64,000 bases of DNA from Apibacter adventoris (GTDB lineage: Bacteria > Bacteroidota > Bacteroidia > Flavobacteriales > Weeksellaceae), in the NCBI RefSeq assembly GCF_002964975.1, contig NZ_PSZM01000040.1:1-64000 (forward strand), given 5' to 3'. Below, piece after piece: positions 28,078 through 37,168 of the stretch. The translations under genes were made by a program, and so were the position numbers. The notes under the pieces were generated by a model. It did no database searches and was not told the DNA's origin. It saw only the letters and a program-made list of their open reading frames with translations. Numbering within the stretch: position 1 is the stretch's first letter; every line of letters begins with the position of its first letter.

Positions 28078-28499
28078 ATGTTTTCAAAAACCAGTGAATA
28101 TGCAATAAAAATTATGATATACTTAGGGACTCATAAAGAAAACGAAAAATTGCATGGTGTTAGAGAAATATGTGAAATGCTGAAATCTCCCGAAGCATTT
28201 ACAGCAAAAATTTTACAACAATTAGTAAAGGCTGAATTATTAAGCTCTATGAAAGGTAAAAATGGAGGTTTTAAAATAGAAAAAAAACTAAAGAAATAAC
28301 AATATTTGATATTGTTAAAGCCATAGACGGAGATAAATCATTCACAAGGTGTATATTAGGCTTAGCAGATTGTTCTGGCGAGAATCCTTGTCCGTTACAT
28401 CATAAATATTATAAAATTAAAAATGAAATCCAAAAAAATATATTAAATACAAATATTCAGGATTTAAAAGATAATTTAAGACATATTAAAATTCATTAA
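28078..28499 (+). pseudogene. Second Rrf2-family regulator, frameshifted at an A8 tract
   Basis: The first frame encodes 73 residues with the winged helix (MFSKTSEYAIKIMIYL, SPEAFTAKILQQLV, KGKNGGFKI) and stops at 28299. One base out of frame, the rest of the family follows without gap: IFDIVKAIDGD, a Cys-x6-Cys-x5-Cys cluster (CILGLADC, then C) and a helical tail, ending at 28499. The switch falls on eight As (about 28277-28284) where nine would restore a protein of about 140 residues. This may be a true mutation, an assembly error, or a site rescued by transcriptional or -1 ribosomal slippage. It stands directly before the nitrate genes and would be their natural regulator. Confidence 0.8.
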
Positions 28500-28588
28500 A
28501 AATTGTGAAAATCTAAATATGTTATAATTATTTGTTTAATTAATTAACAATTAAAAAACTATATATAATTATTAAAAGTACATTTTGT

Positions 28589-30064
28589 ATGGCTGCTAAT
28601 TTATTTCAATCTCACAAAATTTTATTTTTAAATACCTTAGCTTTTACTATTTGTTTTGCCTGTTGGACTCTTAATGGGGTTTTGGTAACTTATTTGGTAG
28701 ACAAAGGTATTTTTAACTTTACTGTAGTACAAACCGGATGGTTGTTAGGGATTCCTGTTTTAACAGGATCAATTTTAAGACTTCCGATAGGAATTATGAC
28801 AGACAAATTTGGAGGTAAATATGTTTTTTCAGGGTTACTACTTTTTTGTTCAATACCTTTATTCCTTTTACCTTTTGCACAAACATTTACCACATTTGCC
28901 ATATTAAGTTTCCTTTTTGGGATCATAGGTACCAGTTTTGCAATCGGGGTAGGATACACTTCAGTTTGGTATCCTAAAGAATGGCAGGGAAGAGCGTTAG
29001 GTATTTTTGGAATGGGAAATGCAGGGGCAGCTTTAACTACTTTTTTAGCTCCGACATTATTAAACTATTTTTCTAAAAGTGATCCTGAAAATGGATGGAA
29101 AATGCTTCCGGTTACCTATGGAAGTATTTTAGTAATTATTGGGGTTTTGTTTATATTATTTGCTAAAAATAAAAAACCTGCAAGTAGCTCCAAAACTATT
29201 GTACAATTATTAACACCTCTAAAAAAAGGTAGAGTATGGCGTTTTGGATTGTATTACTTATTGGTTTTTGGTTTTTTTGTAGCCTACTCTCAATGGTTAG
29301 TTCCAAATTTTATGAATGTGTACGGAATAAGTTTGGTAATGGCAGGAATGTTTGCCTCTTTCTTTAGTTTACCCTCAGGCGTTATACGTGCATTTGGAGG
29401 GTATCTTTCAGATAAATATGGAGCAAGAAAAGTTATGTATTGGGTTTTAGGATCTTCTATTGTACTGAGTTTTCTGCTTATGTTTCCTAAAATGGATATT
29501 TATACAGATGGACCGGGCGTTTTATCTTCTAATACAGGAATAGTTACACAAGCTACAGCTTCACACATATCAGTAGATAAAAGAGAATATTCAGTAAAAG
29601 AAAGACATTCACAAAAAGTAAACGAAACAAGTTTTCTGCCAGTTCAAACCTCCTGGCAGGAAGTAGTAGTGAAAGAAAATCAATCCATAAAAAAGAAAGA
29701 CCTCTTAGCCAAAGGAGTAACTGAAATAAAATTTGGAGCCAACATGTGGGTATATCTTACTTTGGTTATTTTAATCGGAATCTCTTGGGGAATAGGAAAA
29801 GCTGCTGTTTACAAACATATTCCCGAGTATTTTCCTAATGAAGTAGGAGTAGTAGGAGGTATGGTTGGACTTATTGGAGGCTTAGGAGGATTTATAGGGC
29901 CTATCGTATTTGGGTATTTATTGAATTATACAGGATTATGGACGAGTTCCTGGATGTTTATATTGATCATATCTTTAATTTGTCTTATTTACATGCATCG
30001 TGTAATAATAAAGATGTTACGTGAGAAAATGCCTGAAATATCCAGAGATATTGAAAAAAAATAA
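28589..30064 (+). CDS. narK: NarK-type nitrate/nitrite MFS transporter with extra loop domain
   Basis: This 491-residue member of the nitrate/nitrite porter family of MFS has about 12 membrane helices, with the MFS loop GIMTDKFGGK, a first signature GMGNAGAALTTFLAP and a second signature VGLIGGLGGFIGP. About 80 hydrophilic residues (roughly 305-385) interrupt the helices in the second half. They carry patterns of a small beta barrel (GIVTQATASHISV, then VVVKENQSIKKKDLLAKG). With the next gene it forms a NarK1/NarK2-like pair, presumably nitrate import and nitrate/nitrite exchange; the assignment of each is inference. Confidence 0.9.
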   Translation: MAANLFQSHKILFLNTLAFTICFACWTLNGVLVTYLVDKGIFNFTVVQTGWLLGIPVLTGSILRLPIGIMTDKFGGKYVFSGLLLFCSIPLFLLPFAQTFTTFAILSFLFGIIGTSFAIGVGYTSVWYPKEWQGRALGIFGMGNAGAALTTFLAPTLLNYFSKSDPENGWKMLPVTYGSILVIIGVLFILFAKNKKPASSSKTIVQLLTPLKKGRVWRFGLYYLLVFGFFVAYSQWLVPNFMNVYGISLVMAGMFASFFSLPSGVIRAFGGYLSDKYGARKVMYWVLGSSIVLSFLLMFPKMDIYTDGPGVLSSNTGIVTQATASHISVDKREYSVKERHSQKVNETSFLPVQTSWQEVVVKENQSIKKKDLLAKGVTEIKFGANMWVYLTLVILIGISWGIGKAAVYKHIPEYFPNEVGVVGGMVGLIGGLGGFIGPIVFGYLLNYTGLWTSSWMFILIISLICLIYMHRVIIKMLREKMPEISRDIEKK

Positions 30065-30104
30065 ATCGAAAAAATAAAATTAATTAAATATAAAGATTAT
30101 AATT

Positions 30105-31460
30105 ATGGCTACATGGCTTAAAGAATGGAAACCGGAAGATGCTAATTTTTGGGAATCTACAGGAAAAAAAATTGCCTGGAGAACACTTACAATAACTACC
30201 ATTTCATTAACACTGTCTTTTATAGTTTGGTATTTGATGAGCGGAATAGTAACTAAACTTCCTGGAGTAGGATTTAATTTCTCAGAAAAGGAATTGTTTT
30301 GGTTAGCATCCCTTCCAGGCTTAGCAGCAGGAACTTTAAGAATAATACATACCTTTTTAATTCCTATTTATGGTACAAGACATACCATAACTATATCAAC
30401 ACTTATAAAATTAATACCGGTTGTAGGAATTGTGTTGGCAGTAATGAATCCCAACACACCCTTTTGGGTATTTGCCATTTTAGCCTTTACTACAGGCTTT
30501 GGTGGAGGTGATTTTTCTTCCTTTATGCCTTCAACCAATATGTTTTTTCCAGCCCGATTAAAAGGAACCGCATTAGGTGTTCAGGCTGGTATAGGAAACT
30601 TTGGTGTAAGTATAGTACAGTTTTTAACTCCTGCATTATTAGGTATAGCCATTGTAGGAGCTCCGCAAATATTAAAAACTGTAGATCCTGTATCTCATGA
30701 AGTAATAACTAAACCTCTTTATTTACAAAGCCCTGTAATAATTTATATTCCAATATTAATTATTATGACCCTTGTTTGTTGGTTTGGATTAAAAAGTATT
30801 CCGTTAAAATCTTCTTTTAAAGAACAATTAGAAATTTTTAAAATTAAACATACCTGGTTTTGTACCATTACTTATTTTATGACATTTGGTACTTTTTCAG
30901 GATTATCAGCAGCCTTTCCTTTAATGATTAAGTCATTATATGGAGATTTTCCCGGAGCACCAGATCCTTTACAATATGCATTTTATGGACCTTTAATTGG
31001 TTCTGCTAGTAGAGTGTTGTTTGGATTCGTTGCCGATAAAGTAGGAGGAGCACTTTTAACCACTATTACTGGAATTGGATTTATTGGTTGTATTATAGTT
31101 ATGATTTCAATGGGGTTAGTAGCTCCAACATCAATTGATCAATTTCCTTATTTTCTTATTACTATGTTATTAATTTTCTTTTTTTCAGGAATAGGAAATG
31201 CAGGAACATTTAGACAATATCCGATTATATTTAAAGATAATCCTGTGCATGCAGCTGGTGTAATAGGCTGGACAGCTGCTATAGCTGCATATGGACCATT
31301 TATTTTTTCAATAATCATTGGAGCTGTTTTACATTCTTCCAAAGAATTAGGTATGAAAAATGCAAATAGCTTTTTTTGGGGATTATTGATCTTTTCTGTT
31401 GCTGCTACAATTATTAATTGGTATTACTATCAAAGAAAAGGAGCTGAAAGACCTAGTTAA
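30105..31460 (+). CDS. narK: NarK-type nitrate/nitrite MFS transporter, second
   Basis: This 451-residue MFS transporter of the nitrate/nitrite porter family has 12 predicted helices; the first signature reads GVQAGIGNFGVSIVQFLTP and the second lies near AAGVIGWTAAIAAYGPF. It lacks the extra loop of the preceding transporter. It starts 40 bp downstream of it and 17 bp before the cytochrome b gene, so it is in the same transcript. Likely the nitrate/nitrite antiporter type, which suits respiration in the cytoplasm. Confidence 0.9.
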   Translation: MATWLKEWKPEDANFWESTGKKIAWRTLTITTISLTLSFIVWYLMSGIVTKLPGVGFNFSEKELFWLASLPGLAAGTLRIIHTFLIPIYGTRHTITISTLIKLIPVVGIVLAVMNPNTPFWVFAILAFTTGFGGGDFSSFMPSTNMFFPARLKGTALGVQAGIGNFGVSIVQFLTPALLGIAIVGAPQILKTVDPVSHEVITKPLYLQSPVIIYIPILIIMTLVCWFGLKSIPLKSSFKEQLEIFKIKHTWFCTITYFMTFGTFSGLSAAFPLMIKSLYGDFPGAPDPLQYAFYGPLIGSASRVLFGFVADKVGGALLTTITGIGFIGCIIVMISMGLVAPTSIDQFPYFLITMLLIFFFSGIGNAGTFRQYPIIFKDNPVHAAGVIGWTAAIAAYGPFIFSIIIGAVLHSSKELGMKNANSFFWGLLIFSVAATIINWYYYQRKGAERPS

Positions 31461-31477
31461 CACTAACAGATTAAATT

Positions 31478-32533
31478 ATGTTTAAATTATTTCAGAATCT
31501 GAATAAAGATGCTTTACTAAAAGCGATTATAGTTTGTATTATTGCTATTATTTTGGTGATTGTAGGTTCAAGAGATTTACAGAATTTTGATGCAGCATTA
31601 ATAGCTTATCTTTTTGGAACTATTTTTTCCATATTCGGAGTTACGTATAGATATTCCATTTGGTTACAAAGACCACCCACTAAAATGTATTGGAAACGTT
31701 CTTGGCAATTTTTATTTAGTAAACATTTTCTTGAATATACAGGAAAAGGTATAAGCCTTTTTTTCCAAAATATATTATTTCAAAAATTTATCTATCCAAG
31801 AGGAAAAATCCGTTGGATTGGTCATTTTTTGTTAGCTACCGGATGTATGATCGCATTTTGTATAACCATACCTTTAACTTTTGGTTGGATACATTTTACT
31901 TTAGAATCTGGTACTCTTACAACTTATGAAGCACATATGTTTGGTTTTAAAGTTTTAAATTTTGAATTAGGGTCAATTATAGCTTTCATAACATTCCATG
32001 CCTTAGTATGGTGTTCTATATTAGTAATTTTAGGTTCCATAATGATGATGAAACGTAGAATGACTAACGGTGGGCTAATTTCTACTCAGACATTTGAAGG
32101 AGACTGGCTTCCATTAATTCTTCTTATAGCTATATCAGTAACCGGGATTGGAATATCTTTCGATTATACATATTTAGAAGGAAAAACTAATCAATTTATG
32201 TCTGTTGCCCATGCAATTACTGTTATATTATTCTTAGTGTGGATTCCGTTCGGAAAATTTTTTCACATTTTTCAAAGACCTGCACAGTTAGGAGCTAATA
32301 TCTATAAAACCGTAGGAATAAAAAATGGAATGGCAGTATGTCCACACACAGGAGAAGAGTTTGCTACTAAAATGCATATAGAAGATTTAAAAACTGTAAC
32401 AAATGAATTAGGGTTTGATTTTACTATGGATAATGGTGAAAGTCATTTAGACTACAGCCCTGAAGGAAAAAGATCAGCATTAGCCCAAGCACATTTAAAA
32501 GCAAGAGAAGAATCAGGAAGTTTTTTTGGTTAA
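31478..32533 (+). CDS. NarI-like membrane cytochrome b subunit (putative quinol oxidase)
   Basis: This 351-residue protein has about six membrane helices (near 15-35, 38-57, 115-137, 165-190, 211-227, 243-262) and a soluble C-terminal tail of about 80 residues. Four histidines lie in or at the ends of helices: His116, His174, His245 and His263. The last two are 18 residues apart, the same spacing as His187/His205 of E. coli NarI. I infer a di-heme b subunit that takes electrons from menaquinol for the adjacent reductase. It is not a clear member of a family I can name, and an alternative is a membrane anchor without heme. Confidence 0.65.
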   Translation: MFKLFQNLNKDALLKAIIVCIIAIILVIVGSRDLQNFDAALIAYLFGTIFSIFGVTYRYSIWLQRPPTKMYWKRSWQFLFSKHFLEYTGKGISLFFQNILFQKFIYPRGKIRWIGHFLLATGCMIAFCITIPLTFGWIHFTLESGTLTTYEAHMFGFKVLNFELGSIIAFITFHALVWCSILVILGSIMMMKRRMTNGGLISTQTFEGDWLPLILLIAISVTGIGISFDYTYLEGKTNQFMSVAHAITVILFLVWIPFGKFFHIFQRPAQLGANIYKTVGIKNGMAVCPHTGEEFATKMHIEDLKTVTNELGFDFTMDNGESHLDYSPEGKRSALAQAHLKAREESGSFFG

Positions 32534-32556
32534 AAAAATAAAAAGGAAAATAAGTA

Positions 32557-34779
32557 ATGGCTAAATTACCAGTACAAGACAATATAATTATAGAAAAATT
32601 TGGACCTCACAAACAATATACTCCAAAAAATGGTTTTAAAGGGGTATCAGAGCCAGATAAATTAGTGAAGACCCATTGTTGTTTTTGTGGAATGCAGTGC
32701 GGTATTCAGCTGAAAGTAAAAGATAATAAAGTAGTAGGTTTTGAACCTTGGAAAGAATTCCCTTTCAATCAAGGAAGACTTTGTCCAAAAGGAGTTCAAA
32801 GATATTTACAAAATAATCATCCTGATCGGTTACTTTCTCCACTAAAAAGAGTAGAAGGAGTAGGATTTGAACCTATTAATTGGGAAGAAGCTATAGATAC
32901 CACAGTGTCACAAATTCAGAAAATCCAAGAAAAATACGGAAGAGATGCTATGGCTATGTTATCAGGAGTCTCCCTTACCAATGAAAAAAGTTATATGATA
33001 GGTAAGTTTGCCAGAGTAGCGTTAAAAACTAAAAATTTGGATTATAACGGACGTTTATGTATGGTAAGTGCCGGTACAGGGAATAAAAAAGCGTTTGGAT
33101 TAGATCGAGCTTCCAATAACTGGTCTGATTTAAAACATGCAGAAGTAATTATTGTTACAGGAGCCAATGTAAGTGAAACATTTCCTACTTTAACTTATCC
33201 GATTTGGGAAGCAAGAGATAACGGAGCTAAGTTGATTGTTATAGATCCTAGAATAATTCCATTGGCAAGGACTGCAGATTTACATTTAGATTTACGCCCC
33301 GGTACAGATTCTGCCTTATATGGAGCTATGTTAAAAGTTTTATTTGATAATAATTGGGTAGATAAAGAATTTATAGAAAAATATACTTCGGGTTATGAAG
33401 AAACATTAGCTTCTGTTCAAGATCATACGTTAGAATGGGCTGAGAAAATAACAGGAGTTTCAGCAGAGAAAATATACAAGGCTGCAGAAATATGGGGAAA
33501 AGCTAAAACTAGTTTTTTATTACATGCAAGAGGAATTGAGCACCACACAAAAGGAGTAGATAACGTAGTAGGATGTATAAATTTAGTATTAGCTACCGGA
33601 AGAATAGGAAAGCCCTATTGCGGATATGCTACAATTACCGGTCAAGGTAATGGACAGGGAGGAAGAGAACATGGGCATAAATGCGATCAATTACCGGGAA
33701 ACAGAGACATAGAAAATCCTGAACATCGTAAATATATATCAGCAGTTTGGGGAATAGAGGAAAAAGATTTACCAGGAAAAGGATATAGTGCTTGGGAAAT
33801 TATTGAAGCTATACATAGAGGAGAAATTAAAGGACTTATATCTATTTGCTTTAATCCGTTAGTGTCACTTCCCAATAATAATTATGTACGTTCAGCTCTT
33901 GAAAAATTAGAATTTTATGTAGCTATAGATTTCTTTTTAAGTGAAACCGGAAGACATGCAGATATAATTTTAGCAGGATCTCTACAAGAAGAAGAAGAAG
34001 GAACGGTTACAACAGCAGAAGGTAGAGTTGTTCGTATCAATCAGGCTATAAATCCTCCGGGAAAAGCAAGGAAAGATAGTGAAATAATTAAAGAAATTGC
34101 AAGTCGTTTAGGAGCCGGAGATAAATTTAATTTTACAACAGCTGAAGATATATTTAATGAATTAAGAGTAGCATCTAAAGGCGGAACAGCAGATTATTAT
34201 GGAATTACTTATGAAAAGATAGAAAAAAATATGGGTGTATTTTGGCCTTGTCCAACATTAGACCATCCCGGAACACCAAGACTTTGGGAAAATTATAAAT
34301 TTAAAACACCCGATGGAAAAGCTCACTTTAATCCTGCTCCCTATAAAGATCCTTCAGAAGTAACTGATGAGGAATATCCGGTTACACTGACTACTGGAAG
34401 AGTAGTTTCACAATATTTGAGTGGATCACAAACCCGTAGAATAGGTAAATTAGTAGATCAATATCCAGAACCTTTATTAGAAATTCATCCAGAACTGGCA
34501 AATAAATATGGAATTATAGATCGGGATTTAATTAAAGTAGTAACTCGCAGAGGTGAAGCTATTTTTCCGGCAAATGTTGTGGAAACTATAAGAAAAGATA
34601 CTGTATTTATACCTTATCATTGGGGAGGAATTCATTCTGCTAATATATTAACCATTAGTAGCTTAGATCCTATGTCTAAAATTCCAGAGTTCAAAGTATG
34701 TGCCTGTAAATTAATAAATACAGGTGAAAAAGCCTCGAAATCAGATAAATCCAATGCATTTCAAAGTTTTGATGAATAA
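32557..34779 (+). CDS. Molybdopterin nitrate reductase, Nas/Nap-type catalytic subunit
   Basis: The 740-residue Mo-bisMGD oxidoreductase reduces nitrate to nitrite (inferred from family and context). The N-terminal 4Fe-4S motif is Cys41-x2-Cys44-x3-Cys48 and Cys76 in GRLCPKG. Cys168 in GRLCMVSAG is the expected molybdenum ligand, as in NapA and NarB and unlike the Asp of NarG. Further cofactor contacts are [13 protein letters not shown] and the C-terminal [17 protein letters not shown]. There is no Tat signal, so it should stay in the cytoplasm. It lies between a cytochrome b gene and a ferredoxin-type subunit, unlike typical assimilatory or periplasmic systems. Confidence 0.9.
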   Translation: MAKLPVQDNIIIEKFGPHKQYTPKNGFKGVSEPDKLVKTHCCFCGMQCGIQLKVKDNKVVGFEPWKEFPFNQGRLCPKGVQRYLQNNHPDRLLSPLKRVEGVGFEPINWEEAIDTTVSQIQKIQEKYGRDAMAMLSGVSLTNEKSYMIGKFARVALKTKNLDYNGRLCMVSAGTGNKKAFGLDRASNNWSDLKHAEVIIVTGANVSETFPTLTYPIWEARDNGAKLIVIDPRIIPLARTADLHLDLRPGTDSALYGAMLKVLFDNNWVDKEFIEKYTSGYEETLASVQDHTLEWAEKITGVSAEKIYKAAEIWGKAKTSFLLHARGIEHHTKGVDNVVGCINLVLATGRIGKPYCGYATITGQGNGQGGREHGHKCDQLPGNRDIENPEHRKYISAVWGIEEKDLPGKGYSAWEIIEAIHRGEIKGLISICFNPLVSLPNNNYVRSALEKLEFYVAIDFFLSETGRHADIILAGSLQEEEEGTVTTAEGRVVRINQAINPPGKARKDSEIIKEIASRLGAGDKFNFTTAEDIFNELRVASKGGTADYYGITYEKIEKNMGVFWPCPTLDHPGTPRLWENYKFKTPDGKAHFNPAPYKDPSEVTDEEYPVTLTTGRVVSQYLSGSQTRRIGKLVDQYPEPLLEIHPELANKYGIIDRDLIKVVTRRGEAIFPANVVETIRKDTVFIPYHWGGIHSANILTISSLDPMSKIPEFKVCACKLINTGEKASKSDKSNAFQSFDE

Positions 34780-34796
34780 CTAAAGAAGAAAAGATT

Positions 34797-35366
34797 ATGA
34801 CAATTACAGAATATAATAAAAATATGGGTTTTTTTGTGGATATGCAAAGATGTATTGGTTGCCATGCATGTGAAATGGCTTGTGCGGAATGTGAAACAAA
34901 TGGACAGGAGAGTATGATCCATATTCATTATGTTGACAGAAAACACACAATACAAACTACCGTACAGGTATGTATGCATTGTGAGGATCCTGTCTGTGCT
35001 AATGTTTGTCCGGCAGATGCCATAACTAAAGATAACTTAGGGGTTGTCCATTCAGCAAATACAGCACGTTGTATAGGTTGCTCCAATTGTGTAATGGCAT
35101 GTCCATTTGGAGTACCTAATAAAAAAGAAGAAGCAGAATTAATGATGAAGTGCAATATGTGTTATGATCGAACCAGTGCAGGTTTAAAACCAATGTGTGC
35201 CACAGTTTGTCCAAGTGGAGCCTTATTTTACGGTACATTAGAAGAAATAGAAGAAAAACGTCCACATAGTACCCCTGTAAATAAGTTTATTTTTGGAAAA
35301 CAAGAAGTTATAACAAAAGTAAATGTTATGATGCCTAAAGGGAGTAAAGAATTAAAAGTTCATTAA
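34797..35366 (+). CDS. Four-cluster ferredoxin-type electron transfer subunit
   Basis: The 189-residue protein of the DmsB/NrfC/NarH-like family passes electrons between a membrane quinol oxidase and a molybdoenzyme. Cysteine groups are [35 protein letters not shown] and [20 protein letters not shown], sufficient for four clusters. It has no signal peptide, matching the signal-less catalytic subunit. Spacing to its neighbours is 17 and 23 bp. Confidence 0.9.
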   Translation: MTITEYNKNMGFFVDMQRCIGCHACEMACAECETNGQESMIHIHYVDRKHTIQTTVQVCMHCEDPVCANVCPADAITKDNLGVVHSANTARCIGCSNCVMACPFGVPNKKEEAELMMKCNMCYDRTSAGLKPMCATVCPSGALFYGTLEEIEEKRPHSTPVNKFIFGKQEVITKVNVMMPKGSKELKVH

Positions 35367-35389
35367 TTAACATAAAAGACTATACAGAA

Positions 35390-35899
35390 ATGTCACATAA
35401 CAAAGAAAAAGAAACCCCGTTTTGGAAATCAGATTTTCCTATAAAACAAGAGGAATCTACTCATGTTTCCAGACGCGAGTTTGCTAAATTTTTATGCCTT
35501 TTGTCTGGAAGTTTAGCAGTAGGAAATGGAATGATAGCAGCCAAATCTCTTTTATTTTCAAAAGATAAAAAATATCAGGAACACTTAATTTGTTCAACTT
35601 CTGAAATACCTATTGGGGAAATGAAATCATTTGTAATTAATGATAATCATAAAGTGCCCTATATATTAATACATTTAGGAGAAGATAAATGGCGCTGCTT
35701 TGAACAGAAATGTACACATCTTTCCTGTGCAGTTTTGTATAAACATGAAATAAACAAAATAGTGTGTCCTTGTCATAAAGGTTTTTTTGATCCAGAAACA
35801 GGAGAAGTATTACAGGGGCCTCCACCAAGACCTTTACCCCAACTATCTGTAGTTATTAGAGATGGAAATGTTTATGTAACAGAAAAAGAAAAGAAATAA
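35390..35899 (+). CDS. Rieske 2Fe-2S protein with Tat-type signal anchor
   Basis: The 169-residue protein has an N-terminal twin-arginine motif SRREFAKFL (residues 27-35) and a hydrophobic segment to about 52. A Rieske domain follows, with Cys108-Thr-His110 and Cys126-x2-His129 as cluster ligands. Cys113 and Cys128 (CTHLSC, CPCH) are in the position of the disulfide found in high-potential Rieske proteins of bc-type complexes. The Tat-like start predicts the domain on the periplasmic side. How it connects to a cytoplasmic reductase is unclear; it may be an additional step from quinol. Confidence 0.88.
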   Translation: MSHNKEKETPFWKSDFPIKQEESTHVSRREFAKFLCLLSGSLAVGNGMIAAKSLLFSKDKKYQEHLICSTSEIPIGEMKSFVINDNHKVPYILIHLGEDKWRCFEQKCTHLSCAVLYKHEINKIVCPCHKGFFDPETGEVLQGPPPRPLPQLSVVIRDGNVYVTEKEKK

Positions 35900-35903
35900 A
35901 ATT

Positions 35904-36176
35904 ATGAGTAATTTTCGAGAAGCACAAAATACAGCACATCCCAGTAAAACTAATACATTAATGTCAGCTATTATAATAATACTTATTTTAATTCTGAGTA
36001 TACAAATATGGCTAATGTATGGTGCATTGAACAATGCCTTGGCTGATAATCAGCCTTTTGCATGGGCTACTTTTGGAGGATCTTTATTTCTTTTTATTTC
36101 AGCATTGTTTTTATTAAAATATTTGCCAGATGCTCGTAAAAGCGAAGCTAAAGATTCCGAAAATAAATATGAATAA
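35904..36176 (+). CDS. Small two-helix membrane protein of the nitrate operon
   Basis: This 90-residue protein has two hydrophobic helices (about 21-43 and 55-73), a polar N-terminus and a charged C-terminus. No cofactor residues are obvious. It follows the Rieske gene by 4 bp and overlaps the moaA start by 8 bp, so it is firmly in the operon. It may be a structural subunit of the membrane complex. I do not recognise the family. Confidence 0.75.
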   Translation: MSNFREAQNTAHPSKTNTLMSAIIIILILILSIQIWLMYGALNNALADNQPFAWATFGGSLFLFISALFLLKYLPDARKSEAKDSENKYE

Positions 36177-37152
36177 TTTACAGGATACATATAATAGAAT
36201 TCATAACTATTTAAGAATATCTCTTACGGATAGCTGTAATTTTCGTTGCTTATATTGTATGCCCGAAGAAAATATGCAATGTCTTTCCCAAAAAGATTTG
36301 ATGCATCCTCAAGAAATATTTACCATAGCACAGACCTTTGTAGATTATAATGTCAATAAAATTCGTCTTACCGGAGGAGAACCTTTGGTAAGACATGATT
36401 TTTCAGAAATAGTACAATGTCTAGCACAATTGCCTGTAAAACTAACTTTGACAACCAATGGAGTATTGATTCATAAATATGTAGATTTATTTAAAAATGT
36501 AGGTATTAAGTCTATAAATATTAGTATTGATAGTTTAAATGAAAGTACATTTAAATCAATTACTAAAAGAAATGCATTATCGCAAGTATGGAAAAATATA
36601 CATCTTTTAGTAAAAGAAAATTTTCACGTAAAACTTAATGTTGTAGCAATGAGAGGAATTAACGAACATGAAATTACAGATTTCGTGAATTTAACCTATA
36701 GTTTGCCTTTACAAGTTCGGTTCATAGAATTTATGCCTTTTAGCGGAAATCGGTGGGAAAAAAATAGGGTATTAACCACCACTGAAATGTTACATAATAT
36801 AGAAAAACATTTTTCTATTGTTAAATTACAAGATTCTATACACAATACTGCAAAAAAATATCAGGTATTAGGTTCTAAAGGCACCTTTGCTTTTATTACA
36901 ACTATGAGTCAACCTTTTTGTTCAGGTTGTAACCGCATGCGAATAACGGCAGATGGTAAAATGAAAAATTGTCTTTTCGGAAAAGAAGAATTTGATATTT
37001 TAGGAGAATTACGAGCAGGTAGAAATATAAAACCTGTCATAGAGAATTGTGTATATAAGAAACATAAAAAAATGGGGAGACAATTTCAAAATTTCAAAAA
37101 TTTAAATCCTAATCATTTAGAGAATAGAAGTATGATAAAGATAGGCGGATAA
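36169..37152 (+). CDS. moaA: GTP 3',8-cyclase MoaA
   Basis: This radical SAM enzyme catalyses the first step of molybdenum cofactor synthesis, together with MoaC. I place the start at 36169, 39 bp inside the longest frame: it gives the typical MoaA N-terminus and an ATGAATAA overlap with the previous stop. The 327-residue protein has Cys23-x3-Cys27-x2-Cys30 for the SAM cluster, RLTGGEPLVR, and a C-terminal cluster motif CSGCNRMRITADGKMKNC. It ends in Gly-Gly, conserved in this family and needed for the reaction in characterised members. Confidence 0.94.
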   Translation: MNNLQDTYNRIHNYLRISLTDSCNFRCLYCMPEENMQCLSQKDLMHPQEIFTIAQTFVDYNVNKIRLTGGEPLVRHDFSEIVQCLAQLPVKLTLTTNGVLIHKYVDLFKNVGIKSINISIDSLNESTFKSITKRNALSQVWKNIHLLVKENFHVKLNVVAMRGINEHEITDFVNLTYSLPLQVRFIEFMPFSGNRWEKNRVLTTTEMLHNIEKHFSIVKLQDSIHNTAKKYQVLGSKGTFAFITTMSQPFCSGCNRMRITADGKMKNCLFGKEEFDILGELRAGRNIKPVIENCVYKKHKKMGRQFQNFKNLNPNHLENRSMIKIGG

Positions 37153-37168
37153 TTTTTTTATAACCGTT

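Noticed and set aside
28532-28550. TTGTT/AACAA dyad before narK as an FNR/CRP-type site
   Set aside because: The spacing between TTG and CAA is 13 bases, whereas FNR-type sites have 8; in such AT-rich DNA this can occur by chance.
36130-36168. Upstream start for moaA adding 13 residues
   Set aside because: The extension lies within the previous gene and does not resemble MoaA; the ATG at 36169 gives the usual 8-bp ATGAATAA overlap.
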